Shown here: in pieces, positions 10,869 through 21,429 of the stretch | Position numbering within the stretch: the first letter of the stretch is position 1 | Layout: every line of letters starts with the position of its first letter | NCBI GenBank assembly: GCA_039090855.1 | Contig: CM077007.1 | Coordinates: 18,649,515-18,713,514 of the forward strand | DNA: 64,000 nt | DNA from: Macrothele yani | Lineage: Eukaryota; Arthropoda; Arachnida; Araneae; Macrothelidae | Direction: 5' to 3' | Position numbers and translations under genes: made by a program | The notes under the pieces: model-generated | What the model was told of the DNA's origin: nothing | Database searches by the model: none | Seen by the model: the letters and a program-made list of their open reading frames with translations, nothing else

Positions 10869-11136
10869 ATATCAAACAGAAGTAATTGCTCTTTCCACGT
10901 TTATAAGTGAGTCACGGAAAAATTCTCATCGGCCACCACCGAGAATCGAACCTAGGCCTTCCAGTTACGCGCCGGACATGCTACCACTGCACCATTCAGT
11001 GGCCACTGAATGGTGCAGTGGTAGCATGTCCGGCGCGTAACTGGAAGGCCTAGGTTCGATTCTCGGTGGTGGCCGATGAGAATTTTTCTGTGACTCACTT
11101 ATAAACGTGGAAAGAGCGATGACTTCTGTTTGATGT
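10869..11136. repeat. Perfect-centred palindrome of two SINE-B copies, head to head
   Basis: The axis is at 11002/11003 (CAGTGGCCACTG). Arms of about 134 bases each are a tRNA-like SINE (B box GGTTCGATTC, then GTGGCCGATGAGAATTTTTC and ACTCACTTATAAACGTGG). The arms differ at only a few outer positions. A third copy, single and diverged, starts at 11305. Confidence 0.9.
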
Positions 11137-11304
11137 TCCTAATCCACGTCCCTTGTCTGTCTTAATTATTCATTCGCCTCCTAGTTATTTTTTCAGTTGC
11201 TGCTTACTATCTTTGGTGAATCCCCAGCATTGTGCGGGGCTCCAAGAAGCAATCTGCCAAGTGGCTTGGCAGTTAGTCGTATGTGAGTCTGGAGGAATTT
11301 GAGG

Positions 11305-11465
11305 CCACTGTGGTGCAGTGGAAGCATGTCCGGCGCATAACTGGAAGACCCTGGATTCAATTCCCGGTGGCGGCCAATGAGAATTTTTCTGTGACTCACT
11401 TATAAACGTCGAAAGAGCGATGACTTCTGTTTGATGTTCCTAATCCATGTCACTTGTCTGTATTA
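11305..11465 (+). mobile_element. SINE-B copy
   Basis: The head is CCACTGTGGTGCAGTGGAAG and the B box is damaged (GGATTCAATTCC). The body GAGAATTTTTCTGTGACTCA is shared with the palindrome arms. Confidence 0.85.
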
Positions 11466-11479
11466 AAAATTAAATTTTC

Positions 11480-12800
11480 TTGCTTTTTTTTTTTTTGCAA
11501 GAAAGTTACCAATTACCTCACTAAAATCAGTTTTCTTGGAAAGCTCATTTTCTATACATACAGTAACACAGTGCAGATAAGAGTACTTCCCCCATTGTAG
11601 GACTCCTCCTGTTGTTCATAAGAGATAGTTTACTGAAACTACGTTCTGCCTCAGCAACAGTTATAGGCAATGTGCAGAACAACCTCAGAGCAATGCACAT
11701 TTCACCAAACACTAACTGCAGTGTTTTGTCCTAAATTTCCCTCAGAATAATGGCTGATGGCAGTTCAGAACTGTGAACTTTAAAATTATTTCCAAATGTG
11801 TGTTGAAAGAATTTTTTCAGGTGCAGTATTTCATTAACAAATTCTTCAGTCAGATCCGTGGGATGCATTTTAACAAGGAGTTTGCATTTTTTTTTTTTTC
11901 AAGAGCATCCCCTGTGGAACTCAGGTATGTTAAGACAGGGCAAAACACTTTGCTTATATTATTGGAAGCTGCAAGTCTGTGCTTCAAGTCATTTCTAATG
12001 TAATCCAGAGTTACATAGAATACATTAATTCTAAATGATGATTTAGATTGACCATCACTATACACAGTATCTGCTTCTCCTGAGGCAGCATCATCACCGA
12101 ATTTTTATTTCTTTATCCTTTTCATAGGGAAGTATGATGGGAGTCATCCCATGTCTTCTGCAACTGTGCATGCTTCTAACATTATGGGCAATTTGTCACT
12201 TAACTGTTCCAAACGTGTAACAAGACTGTGAATGAAATCACATCTGTGCCCATCGTGCAAAAGTCACTTGTTCTCAAATATTGGGTAGGCTCTTGCCATT
12301 TCTTCATTGCTCCTACAGCCCCACAGGTGGCATAATTTCTGTGGAAAACAGTTAAAACACATTCCAGGCCATTTCCAAAAGCCCAATCTTTTTTTTTTTT
12401 TTTTTTTTTAATTTGAGGTTTAACGACCACTGTGAGCAACTCAATTGGCTCCTAATTTAGGGTCACTAGTTCCAGGGACGGGAAAGAGAGCCAGTGCCAT
12501 AAGACAAACACAACATCCATGCCTAACTGGGATTCGAACCTGGACTCCTCTTTCGGACGAATGATCAAAGGCCATCGCTTAGACCACTGCACCACCGGGG
12601 CGGCCCAATCTTTCTGGATTTGCACAGTTGAAAATTTATTTGGTTTTTTTTTTTAGTTTCACACACATTTATGTCATTTACAATTTGATTTGTCACTTGA
12701 CCTGCCTTACTAAGCCCCAGGCTCTCTGGAATCTGTTTCCTTCCCACACACCTCCTAGTTTGAGGGAGTATCCATTGTGATAACATGCTGTCCTGGTACA
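11480..12800 (-). pseudogene. hAT transposase relic, C-terminal half
   Basis: In the minus direction, pieces read SSFRINVFYVTLDYIRNDLK (the 'FRx...FIPxLDxxIxxLxxRF' segment of hAT enzymes) and then LRLFCTLPITVAEAERSFSK, the hallmark of the hAT C-terminal dimerisation domain, and finally KTDFSEVIGNFLAKK. Frame changes and stops separate the pieces, and a SINE sits at 12392-12602. No ends or TSD were found. Confidence 0.8.
12392..12602 (-). mobile_element. SINE-A copy in the hAT relic, TSD GCCCAATCTTT
   Basis: A complete minus-strand copy with TSD at 12381-12391 and 12603-12613. The body has a small deletion (the GGGCGACTGCTTATAG block is absent). Confidence 0.92.
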
Positions 12801-13285
12801 TCTGGAAACATATTGCAGTTCAATGTATTTCTGAAAAAAAAAAATGTGTACTGCAATATGTTTAATGTGTAACTAAAAAATAACTGAAAAAAAAAAAGAA
12901 ATGTGGAACCCTTTCGAAACGTCGAAAGTTCACTTGTAACTGATGAGAGGGTATAAGTAACGAATATGTTTAATGAAAGTGATATCTTATCCATTCAGTT
13001 ACGTTTTCAAAAAAGGAAAAAATCATTTGTCCAGAGGTTGCCATGTTTGAGAGGGGGGGGATTTTAGGGGGACATCATGATGGAAGCATCAATGTGGGAA
13101 GTTTCTTTTTGTCTTGTCTTTTGTCACCCTTAGGGGAAAGGGTCCGCAACGCATGGCACCTCATTAGTGTGCGGAGAAATACTGAAAACCAAAAGATATC
13201 TTCTTCGGTGAATTGGTTTCACAATGTTAACAGTGTAACAGGTTAGCTTTGTCCTGAGTATAGGCAATCAAACAAATCAGTACCT

Positions 13286-13731
13286 TTAAGGTGGTTCCAC
13301 CTAAAATCTCTGCCTTATGTTTCCAATGGTAAAATTTCTTTACACATTTTCTTTGCAATTAATGTATTCTCAAGAATGAAAATTTGCACATTCATGAAAC
13401 TAACTTTAGGTTATAGCATGAGGAACTTAATACTTGCTTAAACATAACCATATTTACATTAAAAATCAATCATTTTTCTTTGAGTACTGTTCAGACCTGT
13501 TAATAGATAGTACAACCTGTACATTGATGACTTCAGTAGACAAACAAATGATGGATTGCTTAGTTATGGTTATGTTTTAACAAGTATTAAGTATCCTATG
13601 CTACAATTTAAAGTTAGTTTCATTGACATGTAAATTTTTGTCCTTGGGAATACATTAATTGCGAAGAAAATATGCAAAGAAGTTTTCCCATTGGAAACAT
13701 AAGGCAGAGATTTTAGGTGGAACCACCTTAA
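13286..13731. mobile_element. Foldback MITE with TTAA target site
   Basis: The ends are TTAAGGTGGTTCCACC and its complement GGTGGAACCACCTTAA. Inverted arms of about 175 bases (13290-13465, 13552-13727) surround an 85-base centre. TTAA at 13286-13289 and 13728-13731 is the target site used by piggyBac-type (and Kolobok-type) enzymes. No protein is encoded. It borders the Tigger relic that starts at 13735. Confidence 0.85.
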
Positions 13732-13734
13732 GAA

Positions 13735-14830
13735 GTTGGTACATTGTCATGCACAGGCAATATGCCTTGAAAATTAGCATGACTTCCTGGTCTAGGGGAT
13801 GGACCAGAGATGTTTTTGAAGGCATAAGTAATGTACAAATGTTACAGCTATTGTTTTAGGTGTTTAGGGTAGCCAGGGGCATTATCTAGGATGTGTAACA
13901 CTTTAAAAACAAGATTACATTTTCAACAATATTTCTGTTTCAACTGCAAAATGTTTCTTGGACTAATCTTCAAAGACTCTGACAGGTACGCAAGCCTTTT
14001 CTTATTTGTTTTGAAGTGCAAGGGTAGCATGCTCTTGCTTAAACCTTTTAAGTGTAGAGGGATTCTCAGAGTGGTAGACCACTAGAGGCGTCATTTTAGT
14101 TTCCAGCAGCAGTGTCAACCTATCTCTAGTAGCTTTAAATAAAGGAGCAACTTTCTTTTTGCTGATATAAGTCTTTGGATGGCATTCACTTCTAAAATAA
14201 GCCCATTTCATCTGTATTGAAAATTTGCTTCAGGTGTTATCCATATTTTTTTTTTTTTTGTCTGCTTTTAATGCTTCAGGAAACTTGCAGAAACTTCATG
14301 ATCAGCATTTCCAATTTCTCTCGTAATTTTTAAGTTGCACAGCTTTTGGCATCTAATGAACTTATCCAACAATCCTTTACTTGCTAAAAATATATAGATT
14401 TGGCCCAGCAACATTTTTTCTTGAGAAAGACACTCATAAATATCAAGAGCATTAGACCAAAGTGCCAGGTTACAAAGACTTATTAAAACTGGGCTTCATT
14501 CAATGTACAGTGGTAGCATTTTCCATCTCTTTGATCAGTGGGTTTTTGATCTTCAAAGTTATCTTGGAAGACATGTCATAGAATGAGAAACAATAGTGAA
14601 ATTTTTTTTCAGCATTCTGCTTGATGCTCGGTGTTGTTGACTAACACAGGTTGAAAAAGCACACTTAAGTGCTGATGATCCTTCACTAGCATCAGCAAGT
14701 CATGAAATTTAAAACTTTGTTTCTCTAAAGTTAGAAAGGTTCTCTTCCATTTATTTACTGTTACAGAAGTAGCAGAAGCACCTGCAGGACTTCTGGTACC
14801 CATAACAACCAATAAGGAAAAACAGGGTGC
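13735..14830 (-). pseudogene. Tigger/pogo-like transposase relic
   Basis: In the minus direction the order is: an N-terminal HTH scrap (WKRTFLTLEKQS), a CENP-B-type segment ending KITREIGNADHEVSASF, then SKKKVAPLFKATRDRLTLLL and TPLVVYHSENPSTLKRFK. These match the Tigger 'K..APGFK..KDRLTLLLGGN...LKPLLVYHSENPRALK' block. The catalytic N-A-D-E-T-G motif has decayed. Stops occur throughout. Confidence 0.75.
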
Positions 14831-15537
14831 AATAAACAAGATGATATATCCATAGCACACAACAGGAAAGATCTGCTAAGAACAATACCTACTATAAGAC
14901 TAAATGATCCTTTTTGTACACCACACATCCCACACAAAGCAACACATGTTGTGGTGGAAAAGTAGCAGGAGTATCCAGCCATTTTGTGCTGCACTGCATA
15001 GAATCAAATAGAGCAAAATTTTCTTGCATATAATGTGTAAGATGGAAAGAATTTCTCTCTTACACATTCCAATATGTGGAATTTGCCTGCATTGAAGACT
15101 TTGTATGTATGTGTGGTGAGAGTTTTTTTATCACATTAATTGAGTGCTCATAGTTCACCTGATCTCTAACATATTGAGCATTTTGCTCCAGATAAATGAT
15201 ATTTCTCTTAGTTTTAATGCCACATAGATAACTTTCACTTTGGCATTTCTTATTTTGACCGGCATACCCACTGAAACTCTTTTATCATTCCTTCTGCAGA
15301 ATGAATATTCGGAAATAAAAAAAGTGAGAATAGGAATTAAAAAACTTTACATGCGAACCGTACATAATTTTCAAAAATCGGTGGAATGTGGATTGATATA
15401 TATTTATACATGTACGACTCACATGGCAAATTATCTTCAAAACAAATAACAAAATCCTTTGCAAGATTTACCTACTTAGAAATCATCATTTTTATTAAAA
15501 TGTGGAGAACATGTAGAGACAGATAACAAGGCAAGTA
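14831..15537. other. No gene recognised
   Basis: AT-rich DNA; 14831-15000 may be the eroded 5' part of the Tigger relic. Confidence 0.5.
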
Positions 15538-17069
15538 CACTGCCGGACAATTGCTAAGGACGGATGACAATAGCAAACATAAAATGGAAGGCAGGAAAAT
15601 GTGGAAATTAGCATAAGTGCGGGATACAGTAAGACGTGTTGTGCGTATGCAAATTTTGGATTGCCGAACTTGTTCGTGACGTCATAGCGCTGATAAGAGA
15701 TATAAAGGATTTGACGCGTATTGACCGTTGTTGTTCAAACGCAAAGTTGAAAGGGAAAGAATCAATTGACGAACTTGCAATTTTCAGTATGTCTTCCCGA
15801 CATCACCTAGATGATTTTACGCGTGGCCGTATTATTGGCAAGATTGAAGGGGGGCGAAAAAAATCAGATGTTGCCAGGGAGTTCGACGTCAGCCACAGTG
15901 TTGTTTCAAGGGTTTGGAAATCATTTCAAACAAATGGAGAGTGGAGCAAACGTCACGGGGGAGGTCGTGTTCCCAGTACGACACCTGCAGAAGATCGGTA
16001 CATAGTGCTATCAACAAAAAGACACCGGCGCAGCACAGCTAGTGAGGTAGCAAATCAGTTTATGGCTGCTACTGGCAAGCGGATCTCCCGAAAAACTGTC
16101 GTCAGACGTTTGCATGAAGGAGGACTATACGCCCGCCGTCCTGTTGTGTGCATCCCATTGTCCAGACGTCACCGTACCGCCCGTTTGCAATGGTGCCATC
16201 AGCATCGCAATTGGACTGATAACGACTGGTCTGCTGTCCTCTTCTCAGATCAGAGTAGATTCAGTCTATTGTCTGATTGTCGACGACAGCTGATCTGGCG
16301 TGATAGTGGTACTGCTTATTGTCCAGCAAACATACAGGAAAGGGACCGATATCCGACATGTAGTGTCATGGTATGGGCTGGCATCATGATCAATGGTCGT
16401 ACGTCCCTCTATGTGCTTCCAACTGGGACTATGACTGGCCAACGATACATTAATGATGTTCTGCTACCTCATGTTTGCATGTTCCGTTGTGCTGTCGGTG
16501 ATAGATTCATTTTCATGGACGACAACGCAACATGTCATCGAACAGCCGCTGTCCAGGAGTGTCTTGAGAGCGAGGATATTCAACGCCTCGTATGGCCAGC
16601 ACGTTCTCCAGATCTGAATCCCATTGAAAATGTGTGGGATGCTTTGGGGCAGAGTCTTGCTGGTCGCCAATGCCCTCCAATAAACAAGGACACTCTCATC
16701 CGTGCACTGACAGAGGAATGGGATAAATTACCACAACAGCTGCTTGCTAATGTTGTGCAAAGCATGTCACGACGTGTGGAATCTTGCATCGCCCTCCATG
16801 GTGGCCATATCCCGTATTGACATCTTACGCCGGAACGCCTGCGGACGGTAATTGCATTTTTTTCACGTTTACGTATTCTGCACAAAATTGCCTGTTTGTC
16901 CCTTGAACACGTTCGAAAGCCTTCTGGATTTCAGAGCACAATAAATTGTCTTTCTTGTAATGTCCTGGCATTCTGACATTATTTTATTTCACTTGGCATC
17001 CAACCACACTTACTTTTTTATGCGCTATATAGCCGTTTATGATCCGTCCTTAGCAATTGTCCAGCAGTG
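15538..17069 (+). mobile_element. Complete Tc1-like transposon, possibly active
   Basis: It is 1532 bp, bounded by TA (15536-15537, 17070-17071). The terminal inverted repeats are 28 bp with one mismatch (CACTGCCGGACAATTGCTAA… against CACTGCTGGACAATTGCTAA…). It encloses a full transposase ORF. Near-identical ends, an intact ORF and an intact target duplication make it the youngest and only potentially autonomous DNA transposon in the window. Confidence 0.95.
15789..16820 (+). CDS. Tc1-like transposase, intact, 343 residues, DD34E
   Basis: This transposase cuts and pastes the element by DDE catalysis at TA sites. The frame is open further upstream to 15636, but the Met at 15789 (MSSRHHLDDF) gives the normal Tc1 length and start. 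Residues 6-60 form the first HTH (RIIGKIEGGRKKSDVAREFD), with GGRVPST as the GRPR-like hook, and residues 75-118 the second HTH. The catalytic triad is Asp154 (LFSDQSRF), Asp245 (FMDDNATCH) and Glu280 (SPDLNPIENVW), with 34 residues between the last two. The Tc1 SVMVWAGI block is at 192-199. There is no stop or shift. A promoter was not identified. Confidence 0.95.
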   Translation: MSSRHHLDDFTRGRIIGKIEGGRKKSDVAREFDVSHSVVSRVWKSFQTNGEWSKRHGGGRVPSTTPAEDRYIVLSTKRHRRSTASEVANQFMAATGKRISRKTVVRRLHEGGLYARRPVVCIPLSRRHRTARLQWCHQHRNWTDNDWSAVLFSDQSRFSLLSDCRRQLIWRDSGTAYCPANIQERDRYPTCSVMVWAGIMINGRTSLYVLPTGTMTGQRYINDVLLPHVCMFRCAVGDRFIFMDDNATCHRTAAVQECLESEDIQRLVWPARSPDLNPIENVWDALGQSLAGRQCPPINKDTLIRALTEEWDKLPQQLLANVVQSMSRRVESCIALHGGHIPY

Positions 17070-17071
17070 TA

Positions 17072-18108
17072 TTATGTGATTAATAGCAGCTCCTTGCACC
17101 CCACATGGAAGGGGAAAAAAAGCAATATGGGTAAATTTTTATTTAAGCATACACAAGGTTCATACTCTTTAAAGGAAAATAAATTCAAGCACTTTTCAAG
17201 GACTTTTAAACCCAAATTATCATATGTATGTACTGTCGGTTGGTCAGTAGGGAGGTGTTTTAGTAAGTTCAGACTGTTAATCTTAGTTGGAACAGGCACA
17301 TCTTCAATGACCTGCCTGTTACCCCTTGTCCCCAGTTGGTTTATTTTATTAACTTTGAATTGACCCTCTGTTTTGATGTTTTTCGAAATAATTTTATTTC
17401 GTGGAATATTTTGAAAGGGTACATTATTTTAATATCCATCTGCTGGTATGACACTTACTGTTTGCTTTAACTTTTTATTTTTTGATGCATGACTTTGTTG
17501 CAGCCAGGAGACGAAGGGTCCACATATGAAGAACAAGCAATTCCTGCAAGTTCCATCCTCCGGCAAGAATGCGCCTCTAACCCCAGTAAACAGAAGCCCA
17601 TCACAATTTGCAAATACATCATTCCACTTATTTTACTCAATTGGCTGATGCTTTACTCTGTAGTAATATCATAGCCAAGGCACCAGCTGTCCACACAAAC
17701 TTGGGTTGAATGCAAGTTCTGCGTTATTTGATCAGTTTGATGTTTTTATCAGAGCTACATAGAAATCTCCTATACATCTTTTTAGCACAATCATTTAACA
17801 CATGCTCTTTCATATCATTGCTTAAAAAAATCAAGTACTATTTATAGTGCCTTAAATTTTTTCAAGTACTTTCAAGGACTTGAAAATGAACTTTTTTATT
17901 CAAGGACTTTTCAAGGTTTTCAAGGAGTGTACGAACCACAATACATTCGAATAATATTTCTTGAGTATTGATGATGAGATGACAGGTGCATATTTTGTAA
18001 GGTGATGTACTGATTTTGGTAAAGCTATGCGCAACATTGTGGTAATGAAAATGTTAAAAATTGTATAATCTTTGTTTTTGCACAATTTAGATTTATACAT
18101 AACATATT
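17072..18108. other. Non-coding, with an exon-like stretch and 'TCAAGGACTT' repeats
   Basis: A splice-acceptor-like TTTGTTGCAG at 17496-17505 precedes a higher-complexity stretch (to about 17650) open for about 57 codons, with no recognised motif. Segments rich in TTCAAGGACTTT recur at about 17180-17210 and 17860-17925, the latter ending GTACGAACCAC. Such repeats are seen near ends of hAT-like non-autonomous elements. No clear ends or TSD were found. Confidence 0.4.
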
Positions 18109-18438
18109 CAAAATTATTCTTTCTTTGCTAAATAAAGCTTTATTTCATGTAACATCACAATCAAACTCTTCAGTTACAAATCTGATTTCAGTAAAAGAAT
18201 TGTATAGAGTATGAAAATAGAATCAATTTGACTTATTCAAAACTATCTCAGTATTAAACGCTGTCATTGTGCTCAAAATTATTCTTTGTATGCTAAATAA
18301 AACTTTTTCATGTAACATTACATTCAAACTGTTCAGTCACAAATCTGATTTCAGTAAAAGAATTGTATAGATTATGATAACAGAATCAATTTGATTAATT
18401 CAAAACTATCTCAGTATTAAATAATATCGTTGGGCTTT
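18109..18438. repeat. Tandem duplication, two units of about 164 bp
   Basis: Unit 1 (18109-18272) and unit 2 (18273-18438) share AAATTATTCTTT…GCTAAATAAA…CAAATCTGATTTCAGTAAAAG…CAAAACTATCTCAGTATTAA with roughly one change in ten bases. Confidence 0.9.
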
Positions 18439-18524
18439 TACATGACTTTTACTGTAACAACTGATTTCACATCAAAAATAAAACACGTAATGCTCTAGTA
18501 ACTTCATACTAAAAACAAAACACA

Positions 18525-19010
18525 ATACAGTCGAACTCATTTATATTAAACTTAAAGGAACTGTTGCATATGTTTGATCAACAGAATAGTTCAATATACA
18601 TGAAGTGTTGGATATGAAGAACTCAATATGTGCATTCACTGTACTGTAGTTATTTTACAGAACTTGGTTGCAGCATTTGGACATTCACTGGGTTAGAGAC
18701 TGAAATGTTAGGAACTCTGACATCGACAAATCTCTTATGAAGAGCTTTATCCACCTCATCGCACACATATGCTTAGCATCATCATCATTTGGATGTTCAC
18801 TAGATTTCCTTTTTTTGATGTCTTCATTTTTTAAAATTTCTCTCTGGTATCTTAAAATGATTTGCTACATTACACTATTTTTCATCACTTTCAACTCTTA
18901 AAGTTGCTTTAAGCTTTGCTGAAAAAATAGGGTTTGTTGCTATTTCATAAAACAGTAATGCACCTGTGAAATTTAAACAAGAAAAACAAACTTCTCTTAT
19001 CCCAACTTCT
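18525..19010 (-). pseudogene. Short Tigger/pogo-like relic
   Basis: In the minus direction, eroded pieces resemble the pogo HTH region (AKLKATLRVESDEK, HFKIPERNFKK) followed by VDKALHKRFVDVRVPNISVS, which fits the CENP-B 'LDKALLKWFxxxRxxNIPVSG' helix. A TIR-like CAGTCGAACTCATTTATA lies at 18529-18546. The catalytic domain is missing, as in internally deleted copies. Confidence 0.45.
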
Positions 19011-20340
19011 CTCTTTCCTACAGTCAGTCATGTGGTCAACCTTCAGTGCCCAAACTATAGCATTTTTAATGACAGAATCCTCTTCCATAGCCTTAGTGCT
19101 CTTTCTGTAGATGAATTTCATTTAATTTGAAGTTCCCCAGGCATAAAGAATTTGCACATGACCTTGAATAAGCATCAGACAGACTATTTTGGACACAGTA
19201 TGCTACCGATAAAGTCTAGTGGTATGCTACCAACAAAGAACTGATTTTGCACAGTTAACAGTACTGGAGCCATAGGCATAACCACTGGAGGGTCAGGACC
19301 CCCAGATTTTTAGAGTCGAGGATCCCCAATTCCGTAGTTTTTTGGGTGACTTCCGTAAAACCGTAAGATGGGGTGAAAATCTGTACAAACTATGGAAAAT
19401 CCATAAAAGATGGCATCTCTGGATACCTATGAATCTTTTAGAAACAGAACCACCGTATCCTGCCACTGGAGAACCATTTTCAGTCGTCCTCCGCGTCAAC
19501 GAAATAGCTAACGACTGACCTTACGCTGTATTTATGAAATCGCTCAGCTCGCCGGGAAAGAAATAATTGCGCCATCCCAAAGAGCAGGGAACGACATATA
19601 AACAATCTGAATTACACAACACTCCGAAAGACCACAAAACCATCTGTAAACAATTTTCATCAGGATTTCATAACGTACAGCATCGTTTCTCCTACATACC
19701 ACGTGATTACAACAAAACTCCTCCTCCATAAGCTCCACCAACATCACGAAACCTATCCGTCACTTATTTCGAAAAAACAACAAATTAGAAGGTAGGTGAA
19801 AAACATTCCGAAATCTTGGGATTGGCGGTATGTGTTGATTAAGCGTCGTTATGTGTTTAACCAAATTATGCATTATGCGTCGACCTTAAAAAAGCATTAT
19901 TCAATTCGCCATTTAAAACAGCATTTTTTGCCATGAAAACATTTTTTCGCTCGGCAATTTTTTCTGTGGACTGCCATTTTGGTGCAGTTGGGCGCAAATA
20001 TTAAATATTTTTGTAATTTGTAGCAGTTTGGCACAAAATAATGAAATTGGCGCAAACTTTCCATCACTGACTGCACATAATACAACACATTTCAACAGAA
20101 GCATACATAGATTGGGGGGAGCAAAAAAATTGAAAGTTTTGGATACATTAAGACAAAATAAAGTTACTGAAAAATAAAAAAAAATATGTTAAAGCATTTT
20201 CGTTCTAATGTAAGTTGCTGCCTTATTGCTAATGTAAGTCACATTTTAACAAACAAGTTAGTAAAATCATGCAATGCATTGATTATGATACACTTTCCAA
20301 CATACCAGAAATTATTACTCAAGTTATGAGGATAATGGCT
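19011..20340. other. No gene recognised
   Basis: The stretch near 19260-19330 (ACCACTGGAGGGTCAGGACC) looks like the edge of a hAT-type repeat but has no confirmed partner. Confidence 0.4.
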
Positions 20341-21350
20341 GTGGAATAAATCTCGCTCCTGTGTCCTGACCTTTGACCCCATTTCAATGATATTCAACAG
20401 AACTGCTTCAGTACACCTCAAGAATAACATACTAAAGTTTTGTCGCAATAGAAGCAGTTTTACACAAGTTATGAGAATAATGGCTGTGGAATAAATCTTG
20501 CTTTTGTGCAATGACCTTTGACCCCATTTCGTTGATATTCAACAGAACCAGTTCACAATACCTCCGGAACAACATGATAACGTTTTGTCGCAATCGAAAC
20601 CTTTTTGGTAAGTTATGATGCACAAGGGCAATGGAATGGATCCCACTCCAGTGTCCTGACCTTTGACCCCATTTCCAATAGGGTTCGTCCCCAGTGGCTC
20701 CCTACCACATACTAAAATTTCATCAAAATCGAACCATTTTTACGCAAGTTATGACGCATAAGGGCAATGGAACAAATCCTGCTCTTATGTCCTGCCTGAC
20801 CTTTGACCTCATTTCGCCCATTTTCAATAGGGTTCATGCGCAGGTGGTTCCTTGCCAAATACTGAAATTTCATCGAAATCGAACCATATTTACGCATGTT
20901 ATGGCGCATAAAGGCAATGAAATGGATCACGCTTTTATGTCCTGACCTTTGACCCCATGACACTCATTTTCAATAGGTTTCGTTCCCAGGTGGTTCCTTA
21001 CTACATACCAAAATTTCATCGAAATCGAACCATTTTTACGCAAGTTATGACGCATAAGGGCAATGGAATAAATCCCGCTCTTATGCCCTGCCTGACCTTT
21101 GACCCCAATTAGCCAATTTTCAATAGGGTTCGTGCCCAGGCAGTTTCCTACCACATACTGAAATTTCATCGAAATCGAACCATATTTACGCATGTTATGA
21201 CGCATAAAGGCAATGAAATGGATCCTGCTCTTATGGCGTGACCTTTGACCCCACTTCACCCATTTTCAATAGGGTTCGTCCCCTGGTGGTCCCCTACCAC
21301 ATACTAAAATTTCATCGAAATCGAACCATTTTTACGTGAGTTATCGAGCC
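20261..21350. repeat. 146-bp tandem satellite, about seven units
   Basis: TGACCTTTGACC recurs at 20367, 20512, 20657, 20797, 20943, 21093 and 21239, giving a period of 140-150 bases. Each unit also carries AAATTTCATCGAAATCGAACC, TTTTTACGCAAGTTATGACG and CATTTTCAATAGGGTTCGT. The first two units are more diverged. The array ends in GTTATCGAGCCGACAGACAGAC. Open frames on the minus strand are a by-product of the repeat. Confidence 0.92.
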
Positions 21351-21429
21351 GACAGACAGACGGACAGGAAAAGCTGGAGCATATACGCTTCTTCAACCTA
21401 CGGTTGGAAAGCGTAAAAAACATAAAAAA

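Noticed and set aside
20712..21259. Minus-strand frames of 83 and 110 codons with repeated 'KNGSISMKF' and 'IENG' words
   Set aside because: They follow the 146-bp satellite; codons repeat with the unit and there is no start, domain or splice signal.
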